Assembly (NCBI GenBank): GCA_964019165.1
Contig: OZ025271.1
Coordinates: 12,317,759 to 12,381,758 of the forward strand
Direction: 5' to 3'
Source: Mastigias papua
Lineage: Eukaryota > Cnidaria > Scyphozoa > Rhizostomeae > Mastigiidae
DNA length: 64,000 nucleotides
Position 1 is the stretch's first letter, and every line of letters starts with the position of its first letter. The notes under the pieces are model-generated. The model was not told where the DNA came from and ran no database searches. It worked only from the letters and a program-made list of their open reading frames with translations. The translations under genes and the position numbers were made by a program. This document shows, in pieces, positions 35,482 through 46,707 of the stretch.

Positions 35482-35757
35482 AGGAAAGCTAATGATGCTA
35501 ATACTGGTTCTGGCACATTGTCGTCAATGGAATTCAAATTAACAGAAATTAGAGCGACATTCCATTCTGATAACATGAGGACAGAGCTCATTGTAAATAA
35601 AGTAAATTTAAAACAACTGACTCCAAATATCACATTGATTTCAGGATGTCATCAAACAATAAGCATATCTGGAAAAAACTCCAACACACTTACTGTTGAC
35701 ACTTGGAAAGTAATATTTACTGCGGATGGAGGAGAACTAGAAGTTGGAGGAGTCTGA
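35482..35757 (+). CDS. Alternative plus-strand terminal exon frame (uncertain)
   Basis: After TATTTACAG at 35481-ish a phase-2/1 frame of about 90 codons is open to a TGA at 35755, containing ELIVNKVNLKQLTPNITLIS and DTWKVIFTADGGELEVGGV. It reads like protein, but I recognise no domain, see no plus-strand partner exons, and it overlaps the better supported minus-strand exon at 35694-35753. A frame of this length can occur by chance in a 64-kb window. Confidence 0.2.
   Translation, partial: RKANDANTGSGTLSSMEFKLTEIRATFHSDNMRTELIVNKVNLKQLTPNITLISGCHQTISISGKNSNTLTVDTWKVIFTADGGELEVGGV
35694..35753 (-). CDS. 60-nt Thr/Ser/Pro-rich tail exon with an alternative internal donor
   Basis: This minus-strand exon starts after a strong acceptor (TTTCTCTTTCAG) and reads TPPTSSSPPSA in phase 0. 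Using the strong donor GTAAGT it continues AVNITFQVST (60 nt). A weaker donor GTAAAT would end it at 33 nt. Both are multiples of three. It overlaps an open frame on the plus strand (35482-35757), so one of the two is not coding; composition and phase match to neighbours favour this strand. Confidence 0.4.
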
Positions 35758-36010
35758 AAGAGAAATGAGAAACATATTAGCAAAACAATACACAGCAACT
35801 GTCTGTTTATTATTAGGCCTACGTAATGTTGGTGAAAGGCCTTGGGACCAATGACAAAGTACCAACAAATGATAAAAGGTTAAGTAGATAGAACGAAAAG
35901 ATCAAGTTTGTTGATGTTAGATTTGAAAAAACCTGTCGCACAAGGAATGCCAATAATGTCCACAAATGATCACGTGATATGATTTAGAATATGACGTCAT
36001 ATCAACTTAC

Positions 36011-36073
36011 TGGATATTGGGAAGGTGTTCTGACGTCATGGGATGGAGTTCCAGATGATGGTGAATGATGCGG
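36011..36073 (-). CDS. 63-nt Ser/Pro-rich tail exon
   Basis: This minus-strand exon is bounded by CTTATAG and GTAAGT and is exactly 63 nt. Phase 0 gives PHHSPSSGTPSHDVRTPSQY plus one proline; phase 1 contains a stop. Its length and phase match the exon at 36406-36468. Confidence 0.5.
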
Positions 36074-36405
36074 CTATAAGAGAAAATAACAAAGTATTGC
36101 ATAACGCAAATACGTCACAATGAGCACCAATGAGTATTCATCAAATTCATTTACACTTTCATATACTTGAGATGTACTAACTCTTATCTTATAAATGGGC
36201 CATATTATGCACAGTCTCAGTTAAAGAAGTAGACATCTTATGTGGCAATAATAGCTAAGTAAAACCGTCTCAACTTGCTGCTGAAGAGCTTGTAATACGT
36301 CATCGCAGAGGGTGCCGTTCAATTGACATTCTTCCAGTATACAACAACAGCAACAATAAGAATAACATTTGAATAGCCAATCAACTGAATGATGATGTAA
36401 CATAC

Positions 36406-36468
36406 CATTGAATGATCGACAGTACTATAAACATCTGCGTTGGGGGATGTCATGCGAGAGGTGGACAT
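36406..36468 (-). CDS. 63-nt tail exon with a tyrosine signalling motif
   Basis: This minus-strand exon is bounded by CATTACAG and GTATGT and is 63 nt. Only phase 0 is open. It contains SPNADVYSTVDHSM. The (N/D)xxVYxTVD pattern resembles tyrosine motifs found in cytoplasmic tails of many invertebrate surface receptors, where YxxV can bind SH2 domains once phosphorylated. It therefore suggests that the row of exons from 38.3 to 35.3 kb encodes a receptor tail. No transmembrane exon was found upstream before the Harbinger element at 38965. Confidence 0.5.
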
Positions 36469-36962
36469 CTGTAATGAACACATCAGAAATTACAATAAAG
36501 ATCAATAAGGGTTATCAGCTGACATCATTCCAAAATGAACATGCATGGAATCAAATGTCACTTACAGTATCTAAGTATTTTACAATCCACAACAAAAATA
36601 AATGAAGCAAAGGCTTGTACATCAAATATCTGAGCTCAGGGCTAAGATATTGAACAATAGAAATTATGTGAGATAACTCTATGTATTGGCAGTTCCTTCT
36701 AATCAGCACCCAAATTGAAACAGCATGTGAGTCTTGTTAATGTTCACTAGACCAAAGAACCTTCGTGGACCAGATTTAGCGGAAAATTCCGTGAAGCATA
36801 TAGTTTGACAAACACTATAGATAGCTGCTACGATAAAGCAATATACAATTTCATGTAAAACAAAACTTTCATTCTATCAAATGTGTGCATTCCATTGAAC
36901 TGCCCAGTCAGTCTAAAGTCACATACAACTTTGTTAGCAAATATTTAAGCATCATAACTTAC

Positions 36963-37023
36963 TGTTGATGGTATTGTGGGAGACCAATAATGCAAGGAAA
37001 TGTTGACAATGAAAAAGAAAAAT
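36963..37023 (-). pseudogene. Decayed copy of the 38221-38298 exon (61 nt)
   Basis: It has the same acceptor context (CTTTCTCTTCAATAG) and the same donor GTAAGT and ends with SPTIPST-like coding as its duplicate ends HPSST, but its length of 61 nt is not a multiple of three. Inclusion would shift the frame of the phase-0 exons that follow. Confidence 0.4.
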
Positions 37024-38220
37024 CTATTGAAGAGAAAGGAGAAATATAGCACAAAACAACATGATAAAGCAACAACAAAACCAGGCTACTAAAATAACAT
37101 TTGATAAAAAGTTGAGGATAAAAAAGGGCTCTTCCTATAATGTCCCTGTTCCATCAAAGTTTAACAGTATGTCGGCAGCACTAGTACAATTAACACCTGC
37201 CTGTCAATACAGTTCTTAACTAACTAAATTCTTATAAGAAACTATGTAAACCCCCGTCGCATTAGGATACACACTTAATGGACTTAATTTTGCATCAAAA
37301 TGGCTCCTATCCAGTTTATTAACATGATGACCTGACTCTATCTAATGTACTAACTGCACTTCAATCTCTGTATAGGCCTTAATGCACCATAAGTTGAGTT
37401 AACTTGCAAAGAAAGCGAAAGTCTATCAGATGAACTCATAATTATCCCTGAAAATACTGGAATAGACCCATATACAAATATATCTCTCAAACAAAACCAA
37501 ACATACTGTATGCTGTAAAGATATTAGGATAGACTTAGTTTCTTATAACAAAAACTGTTGTATCATCAGATTCTTACAACAGATACATCAGTATGTAGCG
37601 AAATACTTGCATAAAAGTAAGGATAAAAATGACATACAAATAGAAATTACGAAAAATGCGCCAGTTTTGTAACAAAGAGTCAGCATATAATACAGCGGCG
37701 AGATGAACGTCCCTGGGGATACAATAAAACGTTTCAACTGATATGCTTAGTAAATGTAACTATCATTAGAACAATAGACACACAATCTAAAATGTATGAC
37801 TTTGATTGTAAACACTGAGCTTCTTATAAGAAATTTCACACAAAAGCACCACTTGTTCATACCAAACAGGGTACCTTAGTGGTTTGCCGTCAAGTTACGC
37901 ATTGTCGACCAATTAACTCTGTCAATTAATTATCAATTATTAATTAATTATCTCAACTAACAAGAGACTGCTGCATGTATTATTCGTTAAAACTCAAAAG
38001 AAACTAAGTAATATCTTACGACAGATTTGGTCAAAAATCCCATGAAATATATACGTAGTTTGATAAACATCATCAAGCGTTGATAGGTTAATGTAATGCA
38101 AAATTTAAATAAAACAAAAATTTCATTCTATCAGATATGTGCATTCCATAAAATCCTTCAATCAGTCTACGGTGACAAATGGCCAACACATAGCATGCCA
38201 GTTATAATGTCATAACTTAC
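37024..38220. other. Intron-like sequence without further exons
   Basis: It contains the 34520-34690-like segment at about 37630-37790 and a TTAATTAATTATC-rich stretch near 37920-37955. No coding motif. Confidence 0.5.
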
Positions 38221-38298
38221 TGTTGATGATGGATGATCAATTGCTTGAGGAGGTGGACGACGTCGAGGATGTGGAGTTGGTAAGAGTAAGGATGGATA
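38221..38298 (-). CDS. 78-nt proline-rich tail exon
   Basis: This minus-strand exon sits between ATTAATAG and GTAAGT and is 78 nt. Phase 0 reads YPSLLLPTPHPRRRPPPQAI then DHPSST, with a PxxP-rich, Arg-containing stretch that could bind SH3 domains. Phase 1 contains a stop. It is the most 5' member of the row of exons; anything further upstream is interrupted by the Harbinger insertion starting at 38965. Confidence 0.5.
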
Positions 38299-38964
38299 CT
38301 ATTAATGAGAAAGGAGAATTTTCGGATAAAACAAGATGGAAGTTATCAAGATGACACAAAATAAGAAAACGCAACATGAAGATCGACCAGATTGAGATGT
38401 TTTTCCATCTAATGTGTCCATTTTTTCCAAGTTTACAATCAGTATACAGCGGTAGTACGACTGAAACCTGTAAGTCAATACAAGCCAGTTAACAGTGGGG
38501 GTGGGGGTTGGGGTAGTGCAGGCAGTGCCCCAAGTAATTCGCTAAGATTCTTGTATTTCGAGATGGTGCAAATAGTTATATGAACATATAACACGGTGCA
38601 AAAAATGCAGTCTAATCTGACATAAATACTCTAGACAGGCATATCCTTATGGTTTTATAGCTATTCCAATACAGTTTCTTACTTGGAAATCGTTTGCAGT
38701 GCTTGTTTAAAAGGTTGAGTGCATGATCTAACAATTTATGCAATTATGATCAACTAAGTTTTATATTTCAGAATGAATGACTACTAAGCTGATTCCAGTC
38801 AAGCGCACTGTTAATTCCAATCTAAAGATGTATCTCTCCTGGTGCAACTGTCTATTTCACATCCATGCAGTACCAAAGCTCCAGGGGAGATTGGGTACTA
38901 AATACCTTCAACTTGTCGAATATGTGGCATGTCAGAGTAGTCCAAAAATGTAAAGCCTTCATAG

Positions 38965-39000
38965 TTTCCATAAAGTTGCTACCTGTCACTACCTGTCGCT
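38965..39000 (+). repeat. Harbinger left terminal inverted repeat
   Basis: It starts TTTCCATAAAGTTGCTACCT and ends ACCTGTCGCT. It pairs with 44405-44440. Confidence 0.7.
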
Positions 39001-39199
39001 TACATTTCAAAAGAAAAATACCTAAATATTTTGCAGCAACACGTGAGGACACGTAGAAACAGCTGACGACTTGATTGCTGAGTTAGAGACAGCAGGAGAC
39101 AAATCTTTTCAAGTATGCGCTTGGCACTTCTTCAAAGGAGGTTATTGAAAAATTGCAGCGCGACAAGGAAAACAATGAATATGGAGGACAATATAACAA

Positions 39200-40110
39200 G
39201 AGTTGAATTTGGAGGCCCCAAGGAATCAACCAGGACAGTTTCCTAGCTGAAGTACTGACATATGAGTGCCTGTACAACAATTAAAGTGTGGAGTACAAGA
39301 ATAAATGTCTATAAATAAATGCTTGGAGCAAAGAAGGTAGTTAAGTTGGTCTATCAATGAAAGATGCGGAACTTACGTTTAAAAAGGAAATTGAGTGGCA
39401 TTAGCCATATATAAGTCACAGAAGAATGTTGACACAGTTTCGTGCCAAGTTAATTGGCTTTTGTCAGATATTTAATATGGGTGATGTGCAATCACCTAGC
39501 TTAATTTCACTAGAATCACAAGGAACATCATCTAGCACAAGTGATAACAATGGTGCTAGTACAAATGATGTTGATAGTATATACGGTCAGCCTGAAAGTG
39601 ACCCTGATTTTGAGAACCCGAGTCACCCAATGAACAGAAGAGCCCCCCAGGGAAATAAATGAATAGAAGGAGATAGATGGTGCTGTTTAAAATAAAGAAC
39701 GCATGACTAGTAGCATATGCGATGAAGAGGGACAAATATCAGTGTATGAGGTGAAAGTACCTGATGAATCATCATATTCAAGGACAATTGGAAGTTTCAG
39801 TGGCAGCGTTAAATCAAACAACAGAATAAGACTAAAATTTTAGAAGCCAGCATCAAAAGCCGACATGAATAACCTACTTGTGACAAGAGCCAAGTCAATT
39901 GCTACTCATCTGAGAGAAGCCAGAGAACAGACAGCTTTGAAGGACAAGGAAGATGATGAAGAAAGCCTTTTTTTGCAGAATTCGCATTCCAAGACTAAAG
40001 AGACTGCCTAACAGAACAAGGGGTGCCATTAGGCGTCAAATTGAGCAAGAGTATTTTTCAGGCTGAATATGGTAGCCCTTATCATGCTCCACAGCCCAAT
40101 GAATTTGAGC
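39200..40110 (+). pseudogene. MADF-BESS protein of the Harbinger element (decayed)
   Basis: Around 39225-39390 the plus strand reads FLAEVLTYECLYN, then YKNKC and INAWSK, and GLSMKDAELTF, broken by stops. These match the MADF fold (L..EV..YPCLY....YKN...K..AW..IA...G). After an acidic Ser-rich spacer (39480-39650), RIPRLKRLPNRTRGAIRRQI at about 39978-40040 matches a BESS motif. Harbinger elements usually carry such a Myb/SANT-like DNA-binding partner besides the transposase. Multiple stops and frame changes make it non-functional. Confidence 0.6.
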
Positions 40111-40286
40111 AGTTCAGACCAAACACAAACTCATTTTCTGACTCAACGAACTATGTTCCCTTTTCACAGTTAAAGAATTCTGATGAAAAATTCAACTACA
40201 CCAGTTTATACAAATCTTGAATAAATCCCACACACCATTTTCCTATTTTACAGTTGTGGTCTTTGGTCTGTTCTCTATTAGGTACG

Positions 40287-41066
40287 TTATGTGAAAACAG
40301 AAGCTTTCTTCAACTCACAGGGATAAAAGACATACAATAACAGTAAAGTGACACTTCTGCTTTTGATCTTCAGTATTTCTATATGATGCTTTAGATGTTG
40401 GGTTCTGTATGTTTCTTGATCGTGAACTGTAGCACAAATTCTAATATGTTTATACTGCCAATTCACTTCACCATCGCGGCCAATGACAAAATTCTTAAAA
40501 CTTTCTTTGACTTGATCTGCTTCAAACCTGTACCTGTTGCCATGTAGTCTAGAAAGATTATGGAGATATTCATCAACATTCATAACACTTCTCCAATCAC
40601 CAGGAATGATTTTTCCTGTTGAATCCAACTGCCTACAAATCCTTTTGGAAGATAGTTGGCATTATCTGTTAATCTAATGCAATTGTGCAAATATACTGCA
40701 GCCCTGGTAAGCCCCTCAATTTGCTCTATTCCAGCTGTAATAGGACGACAAAAAGTTCTCCATTTTGCTGCCAGTATACCAAATGTGTTTTCTTTTGTTC
40801 CCATTGCCCTGGATTGCTGTTCCTGGATAAAGTTTCACAAGGTATGGTTTTAATGGGAAAATATCATCTGCAACTAAAACATATGGGAGGATTCTATCAC
40901 CTTGTTAAGTTGGCTTTGCGATTCCAAAACTGCTGGGGTGGTACTCTGCAAACGTCAGTTTGACAAAACACTTACATAATTATCTCCACCAAAGGCTCTT
41001 ATGTCTACCATAGTAAAGCAATGCTTTGCATCAAACAATGCTAAAAGCACAAAGCTGTGGAACTTT
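40287..41066 (-). pseudogene. Harbinger transposase, C-terminal half (broken)
   Basis: Minus-strand reading continues the DDE domain after the inserted LINE: SFVLLALFDAKH and VDIRAFGGDNYV (region of the second acidic residue), then AMGTKENTFGILAAKWRTFC (third acidic residue Glu and the conserved KWR), AAVYLHNCIRL, and after a 1-nt frameshift near 40620 the C-terminal IIPGDWRS and NRYRFEADQVKESFKNFV. These are hallmark segments of PIF/Harbinger (HARBI1-like) transposases. Stops near 40850-40960 and the frameshift show it is dead. The other half is at 43276-44239. Confidence 0.75.
41056..41066 (+). repeat. Target-site duplication of the RTE insertion (left copy)
   Basis: TGTGGAACTTT, identical to 43265-43275. 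Removing the element and one copy makes the transposase frame continuous across the junction. Confidence 0.85.
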
Positions 41067-43264
41067 CTGTCTTTTTTCCGTGTTGCCTGTCACGTGACGT
41101 TAGCGATCATGAATCTCCACTTCTGTCTATCCTTTGCTAATTGCACTCACTCCGCTACTTTGTACCATCCACTAAAACTTTATATTAAACAATCCATGAA
41201 TTTCTTCTGCTGTCGTCCTTTAGCCCTCCTTCCATTTATCATTGTCAGCAAACAGTCACTTTCCAATCCTTGTGCCCTTAGTATGTGACCAAGAAATTGC
41301 AGCTATCTCTTCTCAATACTTTTCATCAATGCCCTTTCCAATCCCGCTCTTCTCAATACGTCTTCATTTGAAACTTTGTCCGTCTATTGTATCCTTAACA
41401 TTCGTCTTACAAACCACATTCCAACTGCATCTAATTTTCTTCTCAAATCCTTCCTAATCGTCCATGCCACATATCCATATAACAACTTTGATCACACAAA
41501 ACACTTCAATATTTTTACTCTAAACTTTATACTCATACTCAAAGTCTTCAACAACTTATCCATATTACCAAATTTCTTCTTTGCCAATCCAATCCGCTTT
41601 ACAATGTCCTTCTCACTATTTCCTTTAGTCAGTAATGGTACTTCCCAGATAAAAAAAACTTTCAACTTGCTTTACTTCCGTTCTCTCCCACTTTATCTTC
41701 ACTTTCACTTTGTCTTTGCTCTTTGTAACTGTCAATGTATTGGTCATGTCTACATTTATTCTCAGTCCTTTACTCTCACATTCGTCCTTTAGCTCGTTCA
41801 TTAACGCTTGTAACTTCTTCTCAGAATCAGCAATCAATGCTGTATCATCAGCATATCTGATATTGCTCACATTCCTTCGGCCGATTGAGATACCTTCTAA
41901 GTCTTCTAACGCATCCATAACCACTTGACTGTACAATGAGAACATATCTGGGGATAATATGCAGCCTTGCCTCACTCACTTTTTCATTTCAGTCCAATCT
42001 GTCACTTCATTCTCTATTCTCACTGCAGCTTTCTGATTCCAATACAAGTTGCCTATCAACCTGGTGTCTTTCCCATCCATTCCTGTGCTCTCTAGGATGT
42101 TAACCAACTCCTCATGTTTCACAGTGTCAAATGCCTTCTCAGAGTCAACAAAACAGAGAAAAACAGTCTTCTGCATTTCAACAGACCGTTCAATTATCAT
42201 TCTTAAAGTAAATATTGCATTGGTGGCACCTTTCACTTTCATAAATCCATACTGTTCCTCCAAGATTCTCTCATTGATCTTTCCTCTCAATCTATTCATA
42301 ACTACTCTCAACAATACTTTACCAAGTTGATTCATAATGCTTACAGCTATGTGTTTAGAGCATTCTAAAGCACCTGGTGTTTTGGGATTGCAACGAATAC
42401 TGATTCTCTCATGACATTTGGTATATACCCACTCTCATAAATTCTGTTTGCTAAATCAGTTATTTTCCTTATTCCAAATTCCTCTGTAGCTTCTATCATT
42501 TATAATACAATTCCATCTTCTCCTGCTGCCCTTCCTTTTTTCGCAGCCTTTATTGCTGCTCTTATTTCATTTTGCATAATTGGAGGGCCTGATAAAGTAC
42601 TATCAAATTTTAGTATCTCTCCTCCATTATCATTATAAAGCATATTGACATATTCTTCCAATCTATTCTTTATTTCATCTACTTCTACCAAGATGTTACC
42701 ATCTTTATCTTTTATAATGTTGTTCCTAGAGATCCCTTTCTTGCTTCCTAATTCCTTGACCTTATCATATACTCTTGGTGAATTAGCCTTTTCCAAATCC
42801 TCAATGTCATCACATTTGAGCAAAATCCACTCCTCTCTCTGTTCTCTACACTTTTCCTTGATTTCTTTGTCTAGCTCTCTATACTTTACAGTGTCTAACT
42901 TCCATTTTCTTCTCTCATCCATCAAACTGAGCATGTCCTGTGTCATCCATGGTCGTCGTGTTGTTCTTGCCTTCTCAGGTAAGACGTTTTCAGCTGTCTC
43001 TACCAGTGCCTTCTGTAAATTCTTCCATTCACGCTCCACACCTTCCTCTTCATCCTCTGAAACACCCCACCTAGAACATCATACCTATTCTTCAAATCAA
43101 TTAAGTATTTCCTTCTCAATTTCTCTCCATTGAAACCTTTCCATTACTTCCTAACTCTACATTTCTTCCTCTTCTTTACCTTCTTTAACTTTACTTTCAC
43201 TACCACCACTAACAGGACATGATCACAATCTAAACAACAGCCTGCACCAGGATAGGTCTTTGCA
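41067..43264 (-). mobile_element. 5'-truncated RTE-type non-LTR retrotransposon inserted in the Harbinger transposase
   Basis: A 2.2-kb minus-strand LINE fragment flanked by identical 11-bp duplications. It starts (5' side) inside the C-terminal end of the endonuclease domain, contains most of the reverse transcriptase, and ends about 24 bp after the ORF stop in a short A-rich tail (CGGAAAAAAGACAG). The 5' truncation and target duplication are typical of target-primed reverse transcription. Confidence 0.85.
41090..43264 (-). pseudogene. RTE endonuclease-reverse transcriptase, truncated and broken
   Basis: From the 5' side: the end of the apurinic-endonuclease domain (TYPGAGCCLDCDHVLL), a basic linker (REWKNLQKALVETAENVLP), the RT fingers (KKGRAAGEDGI), palm block A (FVDSEKAFDTV), RQGCILSPDMFSLYSQ, the catalytic YADD near 41846-41857, a VKQVESFFYLGSTITD segment and a C-terminal stretch ending in WRFMIANVT at 41090. 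Damage: an in-frame TAA at 42500-42502, a single-base loss near 42380 and a TGA at 41976-41978. Motif order and the short C-terminus fit the RTE clade. Confidence 0.85.
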
Positions 43265-43275
43265 TGTGGAACTTT
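43265..43275 (+). repeat. Target-site duplication of the RTE insertion (right copy)
   Basis: TGTGGAACTTT, identical to 41056-41066. Confidence 0.85.
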
Positions 43276-44239
43276 ATGTAATTGAAATACGTCGAACCAG
43301 CTCTTTGGGGACATTCAGTTGACATATGCTTTCCATCCAGGGCTTCAATGCAATTGGGATATTGCCACTCGTCTTTAAATTCTCTTGCAATTTCGAGCGA
43401 TTCTTGTGCATTTTAAGGCATTCTCAAGTATGTTTCTCTCCAAGTTGCCCATTATGCAGCACAGGTTTCTTTAATAATATTTGATATTGTTGCACGGCCA
43501 ATTCCAAACGCAATTGCCTCCTGGCTATCTTAGGCCCTACCAAAAAGAGTATATGCTCTAATTCCTCTGGTGCTATTCGAAGAAATCTAGAATATAAATA
43601 ATAAATGCAAGGAAGTTATAGTGCAATCTGGTTTTATGGAGAAAAGATTTGGATGTTATGCCATCCAGAGAAATCCAATCATAAACTAACTAAGTAAATT
43701 CAAAGAAATCTTCAAGTGTCTAGCCTCAGCCGAGCATATGGCAACTATCAAGGGTAGGGGTCTAATCCAAAAAAGGCCTACTAGAAGCTTTTAGAGGATA
43801 CGGCTTAGAATAATAACTTGTAAATTAAGAAACAGAAGATATATTACAAGAATTTTCCTGATTTCCTTACTTCCTTGGCTAATGGCAATTAAAAGCATAT
43901 ATCATAAGCTGAAAAGGGACTTTTTATTCTTTAAGAAAGAGGACAGGGTCTAGGCCCTCAGGAGCCCTCCATAATTGGGTGCCTGAGCTTACCTGCCACA
44001 AGAACCTTGTATTTGAGTTCTAATGCAGAAATAGTGTTAACATTTGTTACCTGCAAAAATAATCTCTATCATGCAGTCTCAGCTCCCTCATCAAGGTGTT
44101 GTAAAAACCAAGCTTTGCTCTGAGTAGAAATATCTTTCTTACCCAACATCTGCGTTGTCTTCTGTGTGTAATGTCTGTTTACCGCAAGTAAACCATAGAG
44201 GCTGGATTCTCACAAAACAGCTTCCCGAGAAGAGGCCAT
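43276..44239 (-). pseudogene. Harbinger transposase, N-terminal half, with an intron (broken)
   Basis: On the minus strand, an ATG at 44239 opens MASSREAVL then a TGA. A following frame reads RCWVRKIFLLRAKLGFYNTL then MRELRLHDRDYF, matching the N-terminal segment of Harbinger transposases. A donor GTAACA (44050) and acceptor TTCTAG (43587) flank an intron, after which FLRIAPEELEHILFLVG continues the protein. GIGRATISNIIKETC is the helix-turn-helix-like region and PNCIEALDGKH carries the first catalytic Asp. Stops at several places and an apparent internal deletion show decay. The frame then reaches the target duplication at 43275. Confidence 0.7.
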
Positions 44240-44404
44240 TTTAACTCTAGCATCAAATTTTGCAATTATACCAAAAGCAAGTCCATTTTATTAGCGACAG
44301 GAAGCGAAAGGCAGCGACAGGTAGCGAAAGCCAGCAATCTTAAAATCTAATGACCAGACGCGACAGGTAGCAGCAGTTGGCGACCTTAAAATCTAATGGG
44401 CAGT

Positions 44405-44440
44405 AGCGACAGGTAGCAACAGGTGGCGACCCTATGGAAA
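44405..44440 (-). repeat. Harbinger right terminal inverted repeat
   Basis: Plus strand AGCGACAGGTAGCAACAGGT followed by GGCGACCCTATGGAAA; the inverse of 38965-39000 with about seven mismatches. Additional GCGACAGGTAGC units at about 44295-44395 form subterminal repeats. Confidence 0.7.
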
Positions 44441-44968
44441 TCAGGCTGAAAAGAAGCTAATGACAATTCTCAAATGCATAGAATTGATTTCATCTGATGC
44501 TTCTACAGATCTGCCATGATGGAGCATATGTTTACAGAGTGCTTTTCCCTAATACCTAACTAGCCTGGCCCTAACATTTTGCCCAGAGGTGTTAGTCTCA
44601 TGCCTTCACTCCTCCCTCCCTCACTACCACTGGCACCATCAGTTTCATCACTGCCCAGCTGTCAGGTTCAGCTGCCTACAAGCCAAAGTTTACGACACTA
44701 TCAATTTTCTTACCAAGAACCAATTTACCAACCTCCTCTACCCTGTGCATAGGTTTTCTTGACTGACAGTCTCATTTACATGGTAAAGGAAGCGAGAAAA
44801 CCAATCACAGGAATTTATGATACTCTTCAAAATACTGGAACAGAACTGACAATCATTTATCCGAGTGAGTTGCACAAAATTTGTTTACAGCCCTTAAGTT
44901 TCTTACAATGAGTTTCTTATAGAAAACAATTTGTCTAATATGAGACAATGATGATATAGACAGACTAA

Positions 44969-45103
44969 ATCAATCAATCAGCCAATCAATCAATCAATCA
45001 ATCAATCAATCCATTGATCAATCAATCACTTAATAAATCTATTAAATGATCAATCAATCATGAATCAATCAATCAATGAATCAATCAATCAATCAATCAA
45101 TCG
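44969..45103. repeat. (ATCA)n microsatellite, imperfect
   Basis: CAATCAATCAATCA units with scattered substitutions extend over about 135 bp. Confidence 0.95.
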
Positions 45104-46707
45104 ATTTTCAGTAAATCAACTAACTAATCACTCAAAAACTTAACCACCTTCACCACCATCACTATTGTGAAATTGTCATACTGCTGATGGATGCTGACAT
45201 GGGTACGAAATGTCTACATCACAAATATGTTACCGGATAGTCTTCATTAAGTCATCACTGCTCATTGTCCATCATTTGTTTTCTAAAAGGTTGTCATACA
45301 ACTGTGTTTCCCGATCAAGTTGTCCTAATCACGGTTATTATCGTTATCTTTCTTTAAACAGTTGCATCAAACCACAACTTCAATCAACTCACCACGTCTT
45401 GTCCATCAATCTCGAGTTTCACGCCACATTGCACTATCTATAAGAATAAATAAACTGGTAACTTCTTTGACATTCACAAACACTACATCAGCGCCATTAT
45501 GATGGCGATTAGAGCCAAGGCTACTTTTCAGTTCAATTTCATTTTCACGCAATGAAGAGATACATTTGATTGGCCCCCACATAAAAATTTGATATTGCTC
45601 TTTCTGTTGGAACTTCATCAACATCCATCATAAAACTGCTTTCCCAAAACAAAAAAAGATCACACACTGCCAGTACTGAATGGAATAAGCGTAACATATT
45701 GTTAAAACGTAACATATTGTTGTCTGATATATCTTGAACGATACTCAAGGGAAAGAAGAGTGCTGAAAACCAAAACAACATTTCTTGAATGAAGTTCAGT
45801 ACAGAACGAAAAAACGGCACCATGTTTTAGGCATACTGGAAAGCTTTTCTCGTCAGACACTCATTCAGTCTTTAAGTTCTTTAATTTCTAGCTCAACTTC
45901 TAAAATCCGACGATATCTGGCTTTGCTTAGACAGCGCAAAATTAAAGCGGAGATATAAAATCTTACTCCTATTTCCATAATGAACAGCAGTGACTCATGA
46001 AATTGGTAGGGATTGTGCTGCATTTTGTAGTTTATCAAATTTTGGTGCAAAATTCGTAGTATTTAATATCTTCAATTTATTTGCGAATCATCTATCGCAA
46101 TCATTGAGGAAAAAGATAGATGTGACCAATTTTTCTATTAGGCAAACATTTTTAGAGTAGCAAAGTACTGCTTTAGTATCAGCGTGGCTGCTTCTTTCGG
46201 TTTACTACAGCTTAAATGTTTCTTCTGCTTGACAAAGAAAAAAGATTAAAAAGAGTCTTTTCAAGAGAAATTTCGAAAGGTCACTTTTTGAGTGGTGAAT
46301 TTGCTGTTTCAGACTATTGTTCCTTTTCTTTCACGTTCGCGTTCGTTTTCACAAAAATGTGCTAAGGTTAGGTTTCATAGATTGGGCATGATTTAATTTT
46401 TTGCGAACTTTGAAAATAGCGAGATAAACAAATGATTCAAATATATAGAAAAAGTATTGATGACTTAACAGTAAGCACGCTAAGGAGGTAGTACGTCCAA
46501 AAACATAATAATTCGCACAAGGGAGGGAGTTTAAAATTGAGTAATATTGAGCGTACATGTAGGTGAATGGTCCCTGAGAATTTTACACATGCAATCAACT
46601 AATCAACGTCACAAGCAAATTCTGACAACGTTGTTAAAAACTACCAGCAATCCTTGCTTCACATGTAGATCAGCCGACTGCCATGCAAGCCGTAACGTAA
46701 ATCTTGA

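Larger units (their letters stand above)
36780..38320. repeat. Diverged tandem duplication of an exon-bearing unit
   Basis: Sequence around 36830-37030 and around 38080-38310 aligns (shared AACAAAA-TTTCATTCTATCA, GTGTGCATTCCAT, CATAACTTACTGTTGATG and TCTCCTTTCTC landmarks). Each unit contains one small exon: a good one at 38221-38298 and a frame-damaged copy at 36963-37023. Confidence 0.7.
38965..44440. mobile_element. Harbinger-type DNA transposon, decayed, interrupted by an RTE LINE
   Basis: The terminal inverted repeats of 36 bp at 38965-39000 and 44405-44440 match at about 29 of 36 positions, with further AGCGACAGGTAGC-type units inside the right end. Between them are the two genes expected of a Harbinger element: a transposase pseudogene on the minus strand starting about 165 bp from the right terminal repeat, and a convergent MADF-BESS (Myb/SANT-like) pseudogene on the plus strand next to the left end. 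A 2.2-kb LINE fragment at 41067-43264 splits the transposase. No clean target duplication of the whole element was identified. Confidence 0.75.

Noticed and set aside
42645..43133. 162-codon plus-strand frame
   Set aside because: Antisense shadow of the RTE linker and RT region.
38961..44445. Target duplication of the Harbinger element
   Set aside because: Bases beyond the terminal repeats (TAG left, TCA right) do not match as a 3-bp or longer duplication; the exact ends may have eroded.
44969..45103. CRISPR-like array
   Set aside because: Plain ATCA microsatellite without unique spacers, in an animal genome.
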